Shown here: positions 44,221 through 52,903 of the stretch, in pieces
Layout of the letters: each line of letters starts with the position of its first letter
Numbering within the stretch: the first letter of the stretch is position 1
DNA from: Curtobacterium flaccumfaciens
GTDB lineage: Bacteria > Actinomycetota > Actinomycetes > Actinomycetales > Microbacteriaceae
DNA: 64,000 bases
Direction of reading: 5' to 3'
NCBI RefSeq assembly: GCF_004361695.1
Contig: NZ_SNVW01000002.1
Span: 62,001-126,000 of the forward strand
Translations under genes and position numbers: made by a program
Notes under the pieces: generated by a model
Told to the model about the DNA's origin: nothing
The model's database searches: none
What the model saw: only the letters and a program-made list of their open reading frames with translations

Positions 44221-44769
44221 TCAGGGTCGGACGTCGCCCCACTGCGGCCGCTCGGCGCCGCCGACGATCTCGTCCCAGTCGGGCTCCCGGTGTCGGCGGC
44301 GCGCTTCGTGCGCCTCGACCATGTCGTGCAGGACCGCCACGACGAGGTCGGCGTACGGCACGTCCGCCAGCACCATCGCGGGTTCGTCGCCCGGGAACAC
44401 GAGGACGTCCCCGGAGCGGAACACACCCTGCAGCCCCCGGCGCCGGACCGTCACGTCGTAGCCCCGGGAGTGCAGGAGCTCCCGCCGGGTCCGGGTGCCG
44501 AGCCCGTGCACGACGACGAGGCGCCTCGTGGTCACCACGTACCGCTCGGACATCCACCGGAACAGCGGCAGTGCGCCGCCGAGGAACAGCAGGAGCAGCA
44601 CGAGCCCGGCGACGACGGCGTTGAGCCACGCCAGCTCGGCACGGAAGACACCGAAACCGAACCCGCCGGCGAGCGTGACGAGCACCACGAAGACCGCGGG
44701 CCGCACGAGCCGACGCGCGTGCGGCCGCAGGCGTGCGACGACGCGTTCGGGCGGCGGCTCGTCGGTCAT
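44221..44769 (-). CDS. PH domain-containing membrane protein
   Basis: A 182-aa protein with two adjacent hydrophobic helices (about 25-75) and a bacterial PH-like domain (RYVVTTRRLVVVHGLGTRTRRELL, FRSGDVLVFPGD). The ATG at 44769 begins 5 nt after the birA stop, so it is probably cotranscribed; an in-frame ATG at 44781 is possible. This gene follows birA in many actinobacteria. Its role is unknown. Confidence 0.85.
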   Translation of the reverse strand: MTDEPPPERVVARLRPHARRLVRPAVFVVLVTLAGGFGFGVFRAELAWLNAVVAGLVLLLLFLGGALPLFRWMSERYVVTTRRLVVVHGLGTRTRRELLHSRGYDVTVRRRGLQGVFRSGDVLVFPGDEPAMVLADVPYADLVVAVLHDMVEAHEARRRHREPDWDEIVGGAERPQWGDVRP

Positions 44770-44773
44770 GCCG

Positions 44774-45586
44774 TCATGCATACCGCAGGTGGGTGACGTC
44801 CCCCACGGCGACGCCCCTGCGGACGCCCTGTCGATCCCGGATCGTGATGCGGCCCTCGTCGTCGATGCCGGTGGCGTCGGCCTCCAGGTGGGTGCCGTCC
44901 GGCAGCTCGATCCGGACGCGCTGCCCGATCGTGCCGCAGGCCGACCGGACGTGGGACCGGACCGTCCCGGCGGCCGGACCGCCCGTGACCAGCGCGGCCA
45001 CTGCCTCCAGGACGGCGCGGTGAAAGGCGACCAGCACTCGGTCGGCGAGCACGTCGGCGGACCCCGTCGCACCGGCGACGGCCAGGGAGGTCGACGTGGG
45101 TGTCGGGAGCCGGTCCGCGGGGATCGTGAGGTTCACGCCGGCGCCGACCACGACGCTGCCGTCGGCGGCGACCTGGCAGAGGATGCCGCACACCTTCCGG
45201 CCGCCGATCTGCACGTCGTTCGGCCACTTCACCGCGACGTCGGCGCCGAGCTGTTCGTCGCCGGGCAGGACCGCGGCGACCGCGTCGCGCATCGCCGCGC
45301 CGGCGACCAACGGGAGCCAGCCGCGGTCGCGCTCGTCGAGGTCCGCGCGGACGAGGAGGCTCACGGCGAGGGTCTCACCGGCCGGGGCCGTCCACGAGCG
45401 GTCCAGACGGCCGCGCCCCGCGGTCTGGTCCAGCGTGACCAGCACGCTGCCGTGCGGCTGCTCCGGCGCGGCCTGGAGCAGGTCCGCGTTCGTCGAGCCC
45501 GTCGTCGCCGGGGCGGTGAACACGGCGCCGGCCGCGGCGACGGCCGCTCGGCTCGTCGGGAACGGCGGCGACGCAGGTGTGGACAT
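44774..45586 (-). CDS. birA: Biotin-[acetyl-CoA carboxylase] ligase, no DNA-binding domain
   Basis: A 270-aa enzyme that attaches biotin to the BCCP lysine of acyl-CoA carboxylases. It shows TGSTNADLL, QTAGRGRLDRSW, VKWPNDV and a C-terminal barrel (IGQRVRIELPDG). It lacks the N-terminal winged helix, so it cannot repress transcription. TACATT lies 7 nt before the ATG. It is divergent from a carboxylase beta subunit, its probable partner pathway. Confidence 0.95.
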   Translation of the reverse strand: MSTPASPPFPTSRAAVAAAGAVFTAPATTGSTNADLLQAAPEQPHGSVLVTLDQTAGRGRLDRSWTAPAGETLAVSLLVRADLDERDRGWLPLVAGAAMRDAVAAVLPGDEQLGADVAVKWPNDVQIGGRKVCGILCQVAADGSVVVGAGVNLTIPADRLPTPTSTSLAVAGATGSADVLADRVLVAFHRAVLEAVAALVTGGPAAGTVRSHVRSACGTIGQRVRIELPDGTHLEADATGIDDEGRITIRDRQGVRRGVAVGDVTHLRYA

Positions 45587-45593
45587 GCACGCA

Positions 45594-45654
45594 AATGTAC
45601 GGGCAGGAACCGTGGGGGTCCTCCAACCAGCCGCGTCGTCACCGCCGGTAGGGT
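45594..45654. promoter_or_regulatory. Divergent leaderless promoters for birA and accD
   Basis: TACATT on the minus strand (45599 to 45594) lies 7 nt before the birA ATG. TAGGGT on the plus strand (45649-45654) lies 6 nt before the GTG at 45661. The pairing would let both genes respond together. Confidence 0.6.
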
Positions 45655-45660
45655 GAGCGG

Positions 45661-47256
45661 GTGACTTCAGGAGACACCCCCGATCTCTCGACGACGGCCG
45701 GTCGGCTCGCCGACCTCCGCGAGCGGTACCACGAAGCAGTGACCGCCGCGGGCGAGGCCGCGATCGCCAAGCAGCACGCCAAGGGCAAGGGCACGGCGCG
45801 CGAACGGATCGAGCAGCTGCTCGACGAGAACTCCTTCGTGGAGTTCGACGAGTTCGTCCGCCACCGCACCACCGCGTTCGGCATGGACGCCAAGCGGCCG
45901 TACGGCGACGCGGTCGTCACCGGCGTCGGCACCATCCACGGCCGGAACGTCGCCGTGTACGCGCAGGACTTCACCGTCTTCGGTGGCTCCCTCGGCGAGG
46001 TCGCCGGCGAGAAGATCATCAAGGTGATGCAGCACGCGATCAAGACCGGCGTGCCGATCATCGGCATCCTCGACTCGGGCGGCGCCCGCATCCAGGAAGG
46101 CGTCGTCGCCCTCGGCAAGTACGGCGAGATCTTCCGCCTCAACACGCAGGCGTCCGGGGTCATCCCGCAGCTCTCCATCGTGATGGGTCCGGCGGCCGGC
46201 GGTGCCGTGTACTCCCCCGCCCTCACCGACTTCGTGATCATGGTCGACAAGACCAGTCACATGTTCGTCACCGGCCCCGACGTCATCAAGACTGTCACCG
46301 GCGAGGACGTCGGCTTCGAGGAGCTCGGTGGCGCACAGACGCACAACGCCGTCTCCGGCGTCGCGCACTACCTCGCCGAGGACGAGTCCGACGCCCTCGA
46401 CTACGCCCGGTCGCTCATCGGCTTCCTGCCGGACAACAACCTGTCCGACCCGCCCGCGTACGACGTCGCCCCGGAGCTCGAGACCACCGACGCCGACCAC
46501 GAGCTCGACGTCGTCATCCCGGACTCGGCCAACCAGCCGTACGACGTCACGACGATCATCGAGCACCTCGTCGACGACGGCGAGTTCCTCGAGGTCCAGC
46601 CGCTCTTCGCGCCGAACATCCTGATCGGCTTCGGCCGGGTCGAGGGCCGCACGGTCGGCATCATCGCGAACCAGCCGCAGGCCATGGCCGGCACGCTCAA
46701 CATCGACGCCGGCGAGAAGGCAGCCCGCTTCGTGCGGTTCTGCGACGCGTTCGGCATCCCGATCCTCACCCTCGTGGACGTCCCCGGCTACCTGCCCGGC
46801 ACCGACCAGGAGTGGACCGGGGTCATCCGCCGCGGCGCGAAGCTCCTCTACGCGTACGCCGAGGCCACCGTGCCGCTCGTCACCGTCATCACGCGCAAGG
46901 CCTACGGCGGCGCGTACATCGTGATGGGCTCGAAGCAGCTCGGCGCCGACATCAACCTCGCGTGGCCGACCGCCGAGATCGCCGTGATGGGTGGTCAGGG
47001 CGCCGTCAACATCCTGTACCGCGCCGAGATCAAGCGTGCCGAGGAATCCGGCGAGGACGTCGCCGCCGTGCGTGCGAAGCTCGCGAACGAGTACACCTAC
47101 AACGTGGCGTCGCCGTACCTGGCGGCCGAGCGCGGTGAGCTCGACGGGATCATCCAGCCGCACGCCACGCGCGTCTCGGTGATCAAGGCGCTCCGTGCCC
47201 TGCGCGGCAAGCGTGCATCGCTGCCGCCGAAGAAGCACGGGAACATCCCGCTGTGA
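45661..47256 (+). CDS. Acyl-CoA carboxylase beta (carboxyltransferase) subunit
   Basis: A 531-aa crotonase-fold enzyme that moves a carboxyl group from biotin to acetyl- or propionyl-CoA. It shows [28 protein letters not shown] and [16 protein letters not shown], the two oxyanion-hole regions. The length and the C-terminal HGNIPL match actinobacterial AccD5/PccB. GTG 45661 is leaderless. An epsilon subunit follows. The alpha subunit lies at 53787. Substrate preference is inferred. Confidence 0.96.
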   Translation: MTSGDTPDLSTTAGRLADLRERYHEAVTAAGEAAIAKQHAKGKGTARERIEQLLDENSFVEFDEFVRHRTTAFGMDAKRPYGDAVVTGVGTIHGRNVAVYAQDFTVFGGSLGEVAGEKIIKVMQHAIKTGVPIIGILDSGGARIQEGVVALGKYGEIFRLNTQASGVIPQLSIVMGPAAGGAVYSPALTDFVIMVDKTSHMFVTGPDVIKTVTGEDVGFEELGGAQTHNAVSGVAHYLAEDESDALDYARSLIGFLPDNNLSDPPAYDVAPELETTDADHELDVVIPDSANQPYDVTTIIEHLVDDGEFLEVQPLFAPNILIGFGRVEGRTVGIIANQPQAMAGTLNIDAGEKAARFVRFCDAFGIPILTLVDVPGYLPGTDQEWTGVIRRGAKLLYAYAEATVPLVTVITRKAYGGAYIVMGSKQLGADINLAWPTAEIAVMGGQGAVNILYRAEIKRAEESGEDVAAVRAKLANEYTYNVASPYLAAERGELDGIIQPHATRVSVIKALRALRGKRASLPPKKHGNIPL

Positions 47257-47269
47257 TCGAGGTGCGCTG

Positions 47270-47527
47270 ATGGGCCGCCACGCCGCCGCCGTCCCCGCCG
47301 AGGAACCCGTGTCGGTCGGGGCGGACGTCCGCGTCGTCTCCGGCGACCCGACGCCCGAGGAACTCGCCGCCGTCATCGCCGTCCTGCAGCGGCAGGCGGA
47401 CGAGGCCGCGTCGCTCGGCCGGCCCGAGGTCACGGTGTCGCCGCGGACCGGGTGGGACGTGTCGGCCCGTGGGCTGCGCCGGCCGCTCGAGCACGGCGCG
47501 GGGGCCTGGGCGCGGTCGCTGCGCTGA
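47270..47527 (+). CDS. Acyl-CoA carboxylase epsilon subunit-like small protein
   Basis: An 85-aa protein with VVSGDPTPEELAAVIAVLQ, the conserved core of actinobacterial AccE, and a Trp-containing end (GAGAWARSLR). AccE binds the beta subunit and raises activity. GAGGTG lies 5 nt before ATG 47270, 13 nt after the upstream stop, so the two are in one operon. Confidence 0.85.
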   Translation: MGRHAAAVPAEEPVSVGADVRVVSGDPTPEELAAVIAVLQRQADEAASLGRPEVTVSPRTGWDVSARGLRRPLEHGAGAWARSLR

Positions 47528-47732
47528 GTTCGGCGCGGTCCGCCGAGCGCACGGTCCGTTTTTCGCACGGTCCGTCTTGCGCACGACCGCGCGTCGGCGT
47601 CGCCCGGGGCTTGCGCTCCCCCGCCAGGACGGGCGACCATGTACCCCTGGGTATCGAGTCGTCTGCAGCGTTGCAGGGTGCACTTCCCGGTCGGTCTCCC
47701 CTCAGACGGGGGACATCTGCGGTCGACGGGGT

Positions 47733-47761
47733 CTGAAATCGCACGATTTGTCCCCCATAAT
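47733..47761 (+). promoter_or_regulatory. Sigma70-type promoter for a candidate small RNA
   Basis: CTGAAA (47733-47738), a 17-bp spacer, and CATAAT (47756-47761). This is the best -35/-10 pair seen in the window. Transcription would start near 47768. Confidence 0.6.
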
Positions 47762-47767
47762 GACGAC

Positions 47768-47946
47768 TGACAGACCAGTTGGCGGCAGGCATAGTAGTTG
47801 TTGTTCGGTGTCCTTCAACGAAGAACATCGCAGGCGGTGGCCGACTAGGGTACGAAGCCACCACCAGCTACGAGTCAGGGCGATATTCGGGTTGTCGCTC
47901 AGACTCGGGTCGTGAACGGGCCGGTCGGATTCCGACCGGCCCGTTC
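47768..47946 (+). ncRNA. Candidate ~180-nt structured small RNA
   Basis: Downstream of the promoter lie four consecutive hairpins. HP1: 47799-47807 with 47819-47827, one G-G mismatch. HP2: GGTGGC 47836-47841 with GCCACC 47857-47862. HP3: 47871-47883 with 47895-47907, a 13-position stem with one A-A mismatch and one G-U. HP4: a 15-bp stem, 47914-47928 with 47932-47946, loop ATT, which looks like the terminator. No plus-strand gene follows before the end of the gap, so it is not a leader. I do not recognise the family; 6S RNA and 6C RNA were considered without a decisive match. Confidence 0.55.
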
Positions 47947-48043
47947 CCCGTTTCCGGGCGTGTGCGTTGCCGTGCCGCCGGGTCGGTCGTTGTCGTCGTT
48001 GTCGTCGTCGTCGTCGAAACATGTACACGCGTGTTGCGACCCT

Positions 48044-48143
48044 GCACCAGTCGATCGACGCGTGGTTCGTCGTCTCATGCGCACACAACGAGTGCGTGTG
48101 CATGTTCCGACGCCGCACCAGTCGATCGACGCGTGGTTCGTCG
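48044..48143. repeat. 29-bp direct repeat pair within ~71-bp imperfect units
   Basis: Copies at 48044-48072 and 48115-48143 are identical over 29 bp and include the palindrome GTCGATCGAC and ACGCGT. Flanks also resemble each other (TGTACACGCGTGTT against GTGCGTGTGCATGTT; CATGCGCAC against GATGCGCAC), so the true unit is about 71 bp. Confidence 0.88.
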
Positions 48144-48176
48144 CACGATGCGCACGCACCGACCGGCGCGGCCAAC

Positions 48177-48260
48177 GGCACGGCGACACCAGCGACCACC
48201 GACCGGCACGGCGACCGGCGCCACCGACCGGCACGGCGACACCAGCGACCACCGACCGGC
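48177..48260. repeat. 31-bp direct repeat pair
   Basis: Identical 31-bp copies at 48177-48207 and 48230-48260, separated by 22 bp that also contain GACCGGC motifs. They lie just downstream of the kinase-like gene stop at 48315. Confidence 0.88.
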
Positions 48261-48314
48261 TCGCCAGCGCAGGCGCCAGCGACCGGCAGCCCCGCAGCCC
48301 CGCCGCGCCAGCCG

Positions 48315-49364
48315 CTACGCGGACACGTGCCGCGGGATCTCCAGCCACACGACCACGGAGTCGTCCTCGTCGCCGTCGTCGTCGTCCGCCCCAGCCCCGA
48401 GCGCGGCGGACTCGCTCGCCGCCAGGTCGAGCCGGAGCCCCACGACGGTGACCGCCGAGTCGGACCCCTCGGACACGGTGCGGACGATGACGTTGTCGGC
48501 CTCACGGGCCTGGCGCAGCGCGTCGGCGATCCGGGCGTGCACCCGGCGCAGGTCGTCGATCTCGAGGTCGTCGAGCCCACCGTCGTCGTGGAGCTGGACC
48601 GTGGCGCCGCGGCGACGAAGGCGCATGACTTCCTCGCGGACGTCCTCGGAGAGCAGGGACCGGCCACGGATCTCGTCGCGGATGGCCTGCTCGAGGTGCA
48701 GGCACTCGTCACGCTCGGCGTCGTCGAGGTCGCCCCCGGTGTCGATGATCCGCTGCAGCATCGGCAGCGCCATCCGCGTCGTCTGGCTGAGGCGGAACTG
48801 CCGCTCGAACACGTGGGCGTCCTGCGCCGCCTGCCAGTCCGCCGTCTCCTGCTCGGCACGGACGAAGTCGCGGGTGACCCGGGTCGCCCGGTTCATGGCG
48901 AAGGCGAACCCGGTGGCGATGGCGACCCAGGACACACTGCCGAGCACCCCGAGGGACCCCAGCGCGCCGAGTCCGGCCCACGCGACGGTGTGGACCGCGA
49001 GGAACCCGACGCCGATCCACGCGAACGGCCCGCGCCCGCGGACGACGAGCACCACCATCAGCGTGCCGACGGCGGCGATCCACCACGTGTTGTACGAGGG
49101 GCCGGAGCGGAGCTCGACCACCGGTGACGCGACGACCGGCATGACGACCGCGGTCGCGAGTGCGAAGCACGTCGCCCAGATCGGGAGCGTCCGGCCGGAC
49201 ACGAAGAGCGCGACGCCCGTCGCGGCGGCGTAGAGGACCATGCACGCGACCACGGGGCCGACCTCGAGGACACGCGGCAGCGTGGTGACGGCGAGGAGCA
49301 GGTGGTAGACGGAGAACAGCGCCGCGAGACCGATCGCGACGCCCGCAGGGATGGAGACCTTCAC
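48315..49364 (-). CDS. Histidine-kinase-like membrane protein lacking catalytic motifs
   Basis: A 349-aa protein. Residues 1 to about 155 hold about five hydrophobic segments, and a long helical region follows (FVRAEQETADWQAAQDAHVF, EEVMRLRRRGATVQLHDDGG). Its layout matches the kinase encoded just upstream. The phospho-acceptor His is absent, and the region where an N box is expected reads ALRQAREAD; no DxGxG or G2 loop is visible. The C terminus has a run DDDDGDEDD. GTG 49364 overlaps the kinase stop (GTGA), so the two are coupled. It may be a sensor partner or inhibitor. Confidence 0.75.
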   Translation of the reverse strand: MKVSIPAGVAIGLAALFSVYHLLLAVTTLPRVLEVGPVVACMVLYAAATGVALFVSGRTLPIWATCFALATAVVMPVVASPVVELRSGPSYNTWWIAAVGTLMVVLVVRGRGPFAWIGVGFLAVHTVAWAGLGALGSLGVLGSVSWVAIATGFAFAMNRATRVTRDFVRAEQETADWQAAQDAHVFERQFRLSQTTRMALPMLQRIIDTGGDLDDAERDECLHLEQAIRDEIRGRSLLSEDVREEVMRLRRRGATVQLHDDGGLDDLEIDDLRRVHARIADALRQAREADNVIVRTVSEGSDSAVTVVGLRLDLAASESAALGAGADDDDGDEDDSVVVWLEIPRHVSA

Positions 49365-50683
49365 CGTGCCGCCCCCGATCGGGGTGCCCAGTCGAGCCGG
49401 ACACGGGTGCCCGCGCCGGGAGCGGTGTCGACCTCGGCGTGCCCCTCGACGGCCACCACGCGTTCGACGATCGACCGGCGGACACCGAGGCGTTCGGCCG
49501 GGATCGCGTCGAGCGCGAAGCCGGCGCCGTCGTCACCGATCTCGATGCGGGCTCCGGCACCGTGCTGCTCGACGACGATCCAGCGGTCGACCTCGGCACC
49601 TCCGGCGTGCTGCACGCTGTTGACGGCCGCCTGCAGCGCCGCGGAGGCGAGTGCGTCGGCGACGGTGGCGGGGACGCGGACACTGCCGGCGCGTTCGCCC
49701 TGCACGCGGACCGGGGCGGCCAGTGCGCCCACGGCGTCGGCGATCCGGGCGCGGAGGTCTGCGAGGGACACCGGTGGCGCCCCGGCCGGGTCGTCGGAGG
49801 CGGCTGCCTCGAGGTGGTCGATGGCGTTCCGTGCCATCCGCGCCGCGAGCATCTCCGCGTCACGGGTCTCGGCCCGGGCGGCGGACAACAGCGTGGTGAG
49901 GACGCTGTCGTGCACGATCGCGTCGACCTGGACGCGCTCGACCTCGGTCGCGTGCTCCCGGATCGCGTGCGAGTACCGGCGGACGGCGGTGGCCTGCGCG
50001 GCGTCGACCGCCGTGGCCGCGCGGCGCAGCACGACGGCGATGACGAGCACCGCACCGCTGAGGATCGCCGTGTACACGCCGTCGAGGAGCGCTCGGAGGC
50101 CGGCGTCGCCACCGACGGGGGTGAGCCGGATGACGACGTACACGGTGGGGACGAGCGCGGTGTAGACCGTCGCCCGCCACGGCGCGAAGCCCATCGCGGC
50201 GGCGGTCGAGCCGACCGTGCAGAGCCACCACGGCCAGGGCACCTGGTCCGTCGGGATCGGCTCGCGCACCGTCAGCGGCCACGTCACCAGCGCGACGAGG
50301 AAGAGCAGCGCGCAGAGGATCTGCGCGAGCTGGGCGACCCGACGGATGAACACCGAGGCGCCGACGAACAGGAACGACGCCGCGAGCCCGCACGCCACGA
50401 CCGGACCCCAGACGGGGTCGAGGTACGGCAACTGGTTGAGCACGGCCGGCACCGTGGTGGCGCCGAAGCCGAGCGCCGCGACGGCGAGCAGGATCGCGAA
50501 CGCCCGCTCGACCGACGCCTGCGTGATCGTGGCCCGGACGCTGCGCGACGGGTCCGCACCGAACGGCGCGTCGTCACTCCCCGGGGAGCCGACGCTCGAC
50601 GCGGCGCCCGCCCGGGCGGCCGGACGGGCCGCCCGGGTGGCGCGCGCCGGTCCGGACGTGGGTGCCGCGTCAGCCGCAGCCAT
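49361..50683 (-). CDS. Sensor histidine kinase (NarL-partner type)
   Basis: A 440-aa membrane kinase. An Ala-rich cytosolic lead of about 55 residues precedes five or six hydrophobic segments (about 60-200). The dimerisation/acceptor region has AIVHDSVLTTLL, with the His of the HD pair. The ATPase domain shows ALQAAVNSVQHAG (N box), IEIGDDGAGF (G1) and GAGTRVRLDW (G2). It would phosphorylate the response regulator whose stop is 5 nt upstream of its ATG. The signal is unknown. Confidence 0.88.
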   Translation of the reverse strand: MAAADAAPTSGPARATRAARPAARAGAASSVGSPGSDDAPFGADPSRSVRATITQASVERAFAILLAVAALGFGATTVPAVLNQLPYLDPVWGPVVACGLAASFLFVGASVFIRRVAQLAQILCALLFLVALVTWPLTVREPIPTDQVPWPWWLCTVGSTAAAMGFAPWRATVYTALVPTVYVVIRLTPVGGDAGLRALLDGVYTAILSGAVLVIAVVLRRAATAVDAAQATAVRRYSHAIREHATEVERVQVDAIVHDSVLTTLLSAARAETRDAEMLAARMARNAIDHLEAAASDDPAGAPPVSLADLRARIADAVGALAAPVRVQGERAGSVRVPATVADALASAALQAAVNSVQHAGGAEVDRWIVVEQHGAGARIEIGDDGAGFALDAIPAERLGVRRSIVERVVAVEGHAEVDTAPGAGTRVRLDWAPRSGAAR

Positions 50684-50688
50684 GGTGC

Positions 50689-51402
50689 TCAGCGACCGTC
50701 GCCGTCGGGGTCGATCCCCGAGTCGAGCCCGGGCAGGATGCCGTCCTCGACCGCACGGCGGAGGAGGTCGACCTTCGTCGGAGCCGGACGACCGACCTCG
50801 ACGTACTTCACGCGGATGCGGTCGAGGTACTCGCGCGCCGTCGAGTACCCGATGCCGAGCTGCTGCGCGGCGAGCTTGAGCGGCAGGCCCGAGGCGTAGA
50901 GGTGGAGGATCTCGCGCTCGCGCCGTCCGAGCTGCGCCTTCGCGAAGTCGCGGTCGGCGTCGATCGCACTCGCCCACTCGAGGTTGTTGAGCACGTCGCC
51001 GCGTGCGACCGTCGCGACGGCCGCCATCACGGTCTTCGTCGCCGAGGACTTCGGGATCACACCCGCAGCCCCGGCGGCCAGTGCCTCGCGGACGTTCGCG
51101 ACGCGGTCGGCGATGGAGTGCACCAGGACCGCGGAACCGGTGCCCTGAACACCCTTCACGTTCGCGGTCACGGTGGAGCCGTCGCCGAGCGACAGGTCGA
51201 GGACGACGACGTCGACCTCACGCCCGTCGAGGTGCTCGATGTACTCGGGCACGCTCGCGGCGGTGAGGACCACCTCGAACCCCTCGTTCTGGCACGCTGC
51301 CTGGATCCCGAGTCGCACGGACTCGTGGTCGTCGACGATCGCGACACGGACGGGCTTGATCGCCAGTCCGGTCGTTCCGGTGGTGGTCGTGTCTGTTGCC
51401 AC
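50689..51402 (-). CDS. LuxR/NarL-type response regulator
   Basis: A 237-aa regulator. The receiver has VAIVDDHESVRLGI, the phospho-acceptor Asp in VVVLDLSLGDG and the Lys in VIPKSSA. The LuxR-type helix-turn-helix is QLGRREREILHLYASG to AQQLGIGYSTAREYLDRI. GTG 51402 follows GAGAGG. It is the first gene of a three-gene unit with the kinase and the kinase-like protein. Confidence 0.93.
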   Translation of the reverse strand: MATDTTTTGTTGLAIKPVRVAIVDDHESVRLGIQAACQNEGFEVVLTAASVPEYIEHLDGREVDVVVLDLSLGDGSTVTANVKGVQGTGSAVLVHSIADRVANVREALAAGAAGVIPKSSATKTVMAAVATVARGDVLNNLEWASAIDADRDFAKAQLGRREREILHLYASGLPLKLAAQQLGIGYSTAREYLDRIRVKYVEVGRPAPTKVDLLRRAVEDGILPGLDSGIDPDGDGR

Positions 51403-51427
51403 GGTGGCCTCTCTCGTCGATGCGCAC

Positions 51428-51469
51428 CCCCGGCCCCTGAAACCGGGGAGCCATCACCGACCAAGGATA
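51428..51469 (-). promoter_or_regulatory. Promoter and leader hairpin of the response-regulator operon
   Basis: A TATCCT -10 box (51469 to 51464, minus) lies about 60 nt before GTG 51402. In the leader, CCCCGG and CCGGGG (51428-51433 and 51443-51448) form a 6-bp stem with a 9-nt loop. The rest of the 227-bp gap to the methyltransferase stop holds CGACAAGCG-type short repeats only. Confidence 0.4.
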
Positions 51470-51629
51470 CCCAGGTCGGACTCAGGCAGCGGCGCGATCC
51501 GATCGCGACACGGCGAAGCGTGTTGCAGGACGCGACAAGCGGCCCGACACGGACCGCGCGCGGGCCGACCCCGACAAGCGACGAGCGACCCGACGAGCGC
51601 ACCGCGCCCGGGCCGACCCGCGACGACCG

Positions 51630-52889
51630 TCAGCCGACCGGCACCAGGCGCGCCACGGCCTCCAGGTGGTGGGTGTGCGGGAAGAGGTCGAACGCGCGGA
51701 GTGCCTCCAGGCGGTACCCGAGGTCCGCGAACGTCGCGACGTCGCGGGCCAACGCCACCGGGTCGCAGGCCACGTAGACGACCTGGGCGGGCTGGAGCGC
51801 CGCGATCTGCACGACGACCTCGCGGCCGGCGCCGGAACGGGGCGGGTCGAGCACGATCGTGCCGGCACGGTACCGCTGCCGCTCGCTCGGCGAGAGCGCG
51901 GCGACGGTGCGCTGGAGCCACCGGTCGACGCGGCCGGTCTCGGCGCGGGCGCCGATCCACTCGACGAGGTTCTCCTGCGCGTGCTCGGTGGCACGGGGCG
52001 CGCTCTCGACACTCGTGAGCCGGGCCTTCGGACCGACGAGGTCGCCGAGCGCGGCGGCGAGCAGGCCGACGCCGCCGTAGAGGTCGAGGTGCTGCCCCTC
52101 GGGGTCGAGCCGATCCCGGTCGACCAGGTCCTGCACGGCCGCGGTCAGGACGACCGGGGCCGCCCGGTGCACCTGCCAGAAGCCGTTGTCGTCGACCTGG
52201 AACGTGCGCTCCCCGACGACCTCGGTGACGACCGTGGGCTTCTGCTCGTCGATGACCAGCCGTGCTCCCTCGGAACCGCTCGGCGCGAGGACGTCGACGA
52301 CCGAGGCGCCCGGCATCGCACCGCGGCCGAGGGGCGCGCTGTCCTGCACCACCCGGGTCGCGAGCGGCAGGGACGCGACCGGCACGACGGTGTGCGAGCG
52401 GGAGGCGAAGGGCCCCGCGGTGCCGTCCTCGTCGACGTGCAGGCGGACGCGGGTGCGCCAGCCGGTGCCGTTCGCCTCGTCGTCGCCGGGCGCGGCCTCG
52501 ACGACGACGTCGGCTCCGAGCAGCGCGGCGAGGTCGGTGCGGGCGAAGCGCGCGAACGAGTCCACCAGGACGTCGTGCTTCAGCGTGCGCTGGTGCGCGA
52601 GGGCGATGTGCCCGAACTCGGCTCCGCCGGCGCGGTCGGCCGGGTCGCGGTCGAGTGCGGCTTCCGGCCAGACATGGTCCACGCGGTGCTCGCTCGGCGT
52701 GACGACCGACACGGTGTCGGCGCGCCAGAACGACTTCTTGCGGTCCTCCGTCACCCGGGCAACGACGCGTTCGCCGGGGATCGCGTCCGACACGAACACC
52801 ACGCGCCCGTCGTGCCGTGCCACCGAGATGCCGCCGTGGGCGATCCCGGTGACGTCGAGTTCGAGCAGCGTTCCGACCGATTCACCCAT
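51630..52889 (-). CDS. TRAM-domain class I SAM-dependent RNA methyltransferase (TrmA/RlmD-like)
   Basis: A 419-aa enzyme that makes 5-methyluridine in tRNA or rRNA. An N-terminal TRAM domain (GTLLELDVTGIAHGGISVAR) precedes the SAM-binding LDLYGGVGLLAAAL, the catalytic TIVLDPPRSGAG and the nucleophilic Cys in VVYVACDPVALARD. The cluster-binding Cys set of RlmD is not evident. ATG 52889 was chosen at the start of the TRAM domain. It is divergent from maf with only 14 bp between. Confidence 0.92.
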   Translation of the reverse strand: MGESVGTLLELDVTGIAHGGISVARHDGRVVFVSDAIPGERVVARVTEDRKKSFWRADTVSVVTPSEHRVDHVWPEAALDRDPADRAGGAEFGHIALAHQRTLKHDVLVDSFARFARTDLAALLGADVVVEAAPGDDEANGTGWRTRVRLHVDEDGTAGPFASRSHTVVPVASLPLATRVVQDSAPLGRGAMPGASVVDVLAPSGSEGARLVIDEQKPTVVTEVVGERTFQVDDNGFWQVHRAAPVVLTAAVQDLVDRDRLDPEGQHLDLYGGVGLLAAALGDLVGPKARLTSVESAPRATEHAQENLVEWIGARAETGRVDRWLQRTVAALSPSERQRYRAGTIVLDPPRSGAGREVVVQIAALQPAQVVYVACDPVALARDVATFADLGYRLEALRAFDLFPHTHHLEAVARLVPVG

Positions 52890-52903
52890 GGTGAGATGTT
52901 CCC

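Larger units (their letters stand above)
47528..48314. other. 787-bp gene-free region with lower GC, candidate sRNA and direct repeats
   Basis: No reading frame here has plausible start, codon pattern and protein features; the long ORFs are GC-driven shadows. The first ~180 bp include two GCACGGTCCGT copies (47570 region). From 47640 to 47910 the base composition is clearly more AT-rich than its surroundings, and this part holds the candidate small RNA. From 48000 on there are GTC/GTT-rich runs and two sets of direct repeats. Confidence 0.8.

Noticed and set aside
47768-47946. Assignment as 6S RNA, 6C RNA or SRP RNA
   Set aside because: The 5' and 3' ends do not pair into the long rod of 6S RNA. 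The C-rich loops of 6C RNA and the conserved SRP apical loop are not seen.
48044-48143. Possible two-repeat CRISPR or insertion-sequence ends
   Set aside because: The similarity continues into the flanks, so the unit is a ~71-bp duplication. There is no transposase and no third copy.
47899-48348. A 149-codon minus-strand frame with a DDDDDNDDND run, and a plus-strand frame ending at 47915
   Set aside because: They overlap repeats and the RNA candidate, have no ribosome site or recognisable domain, and their composition follows the repeats.
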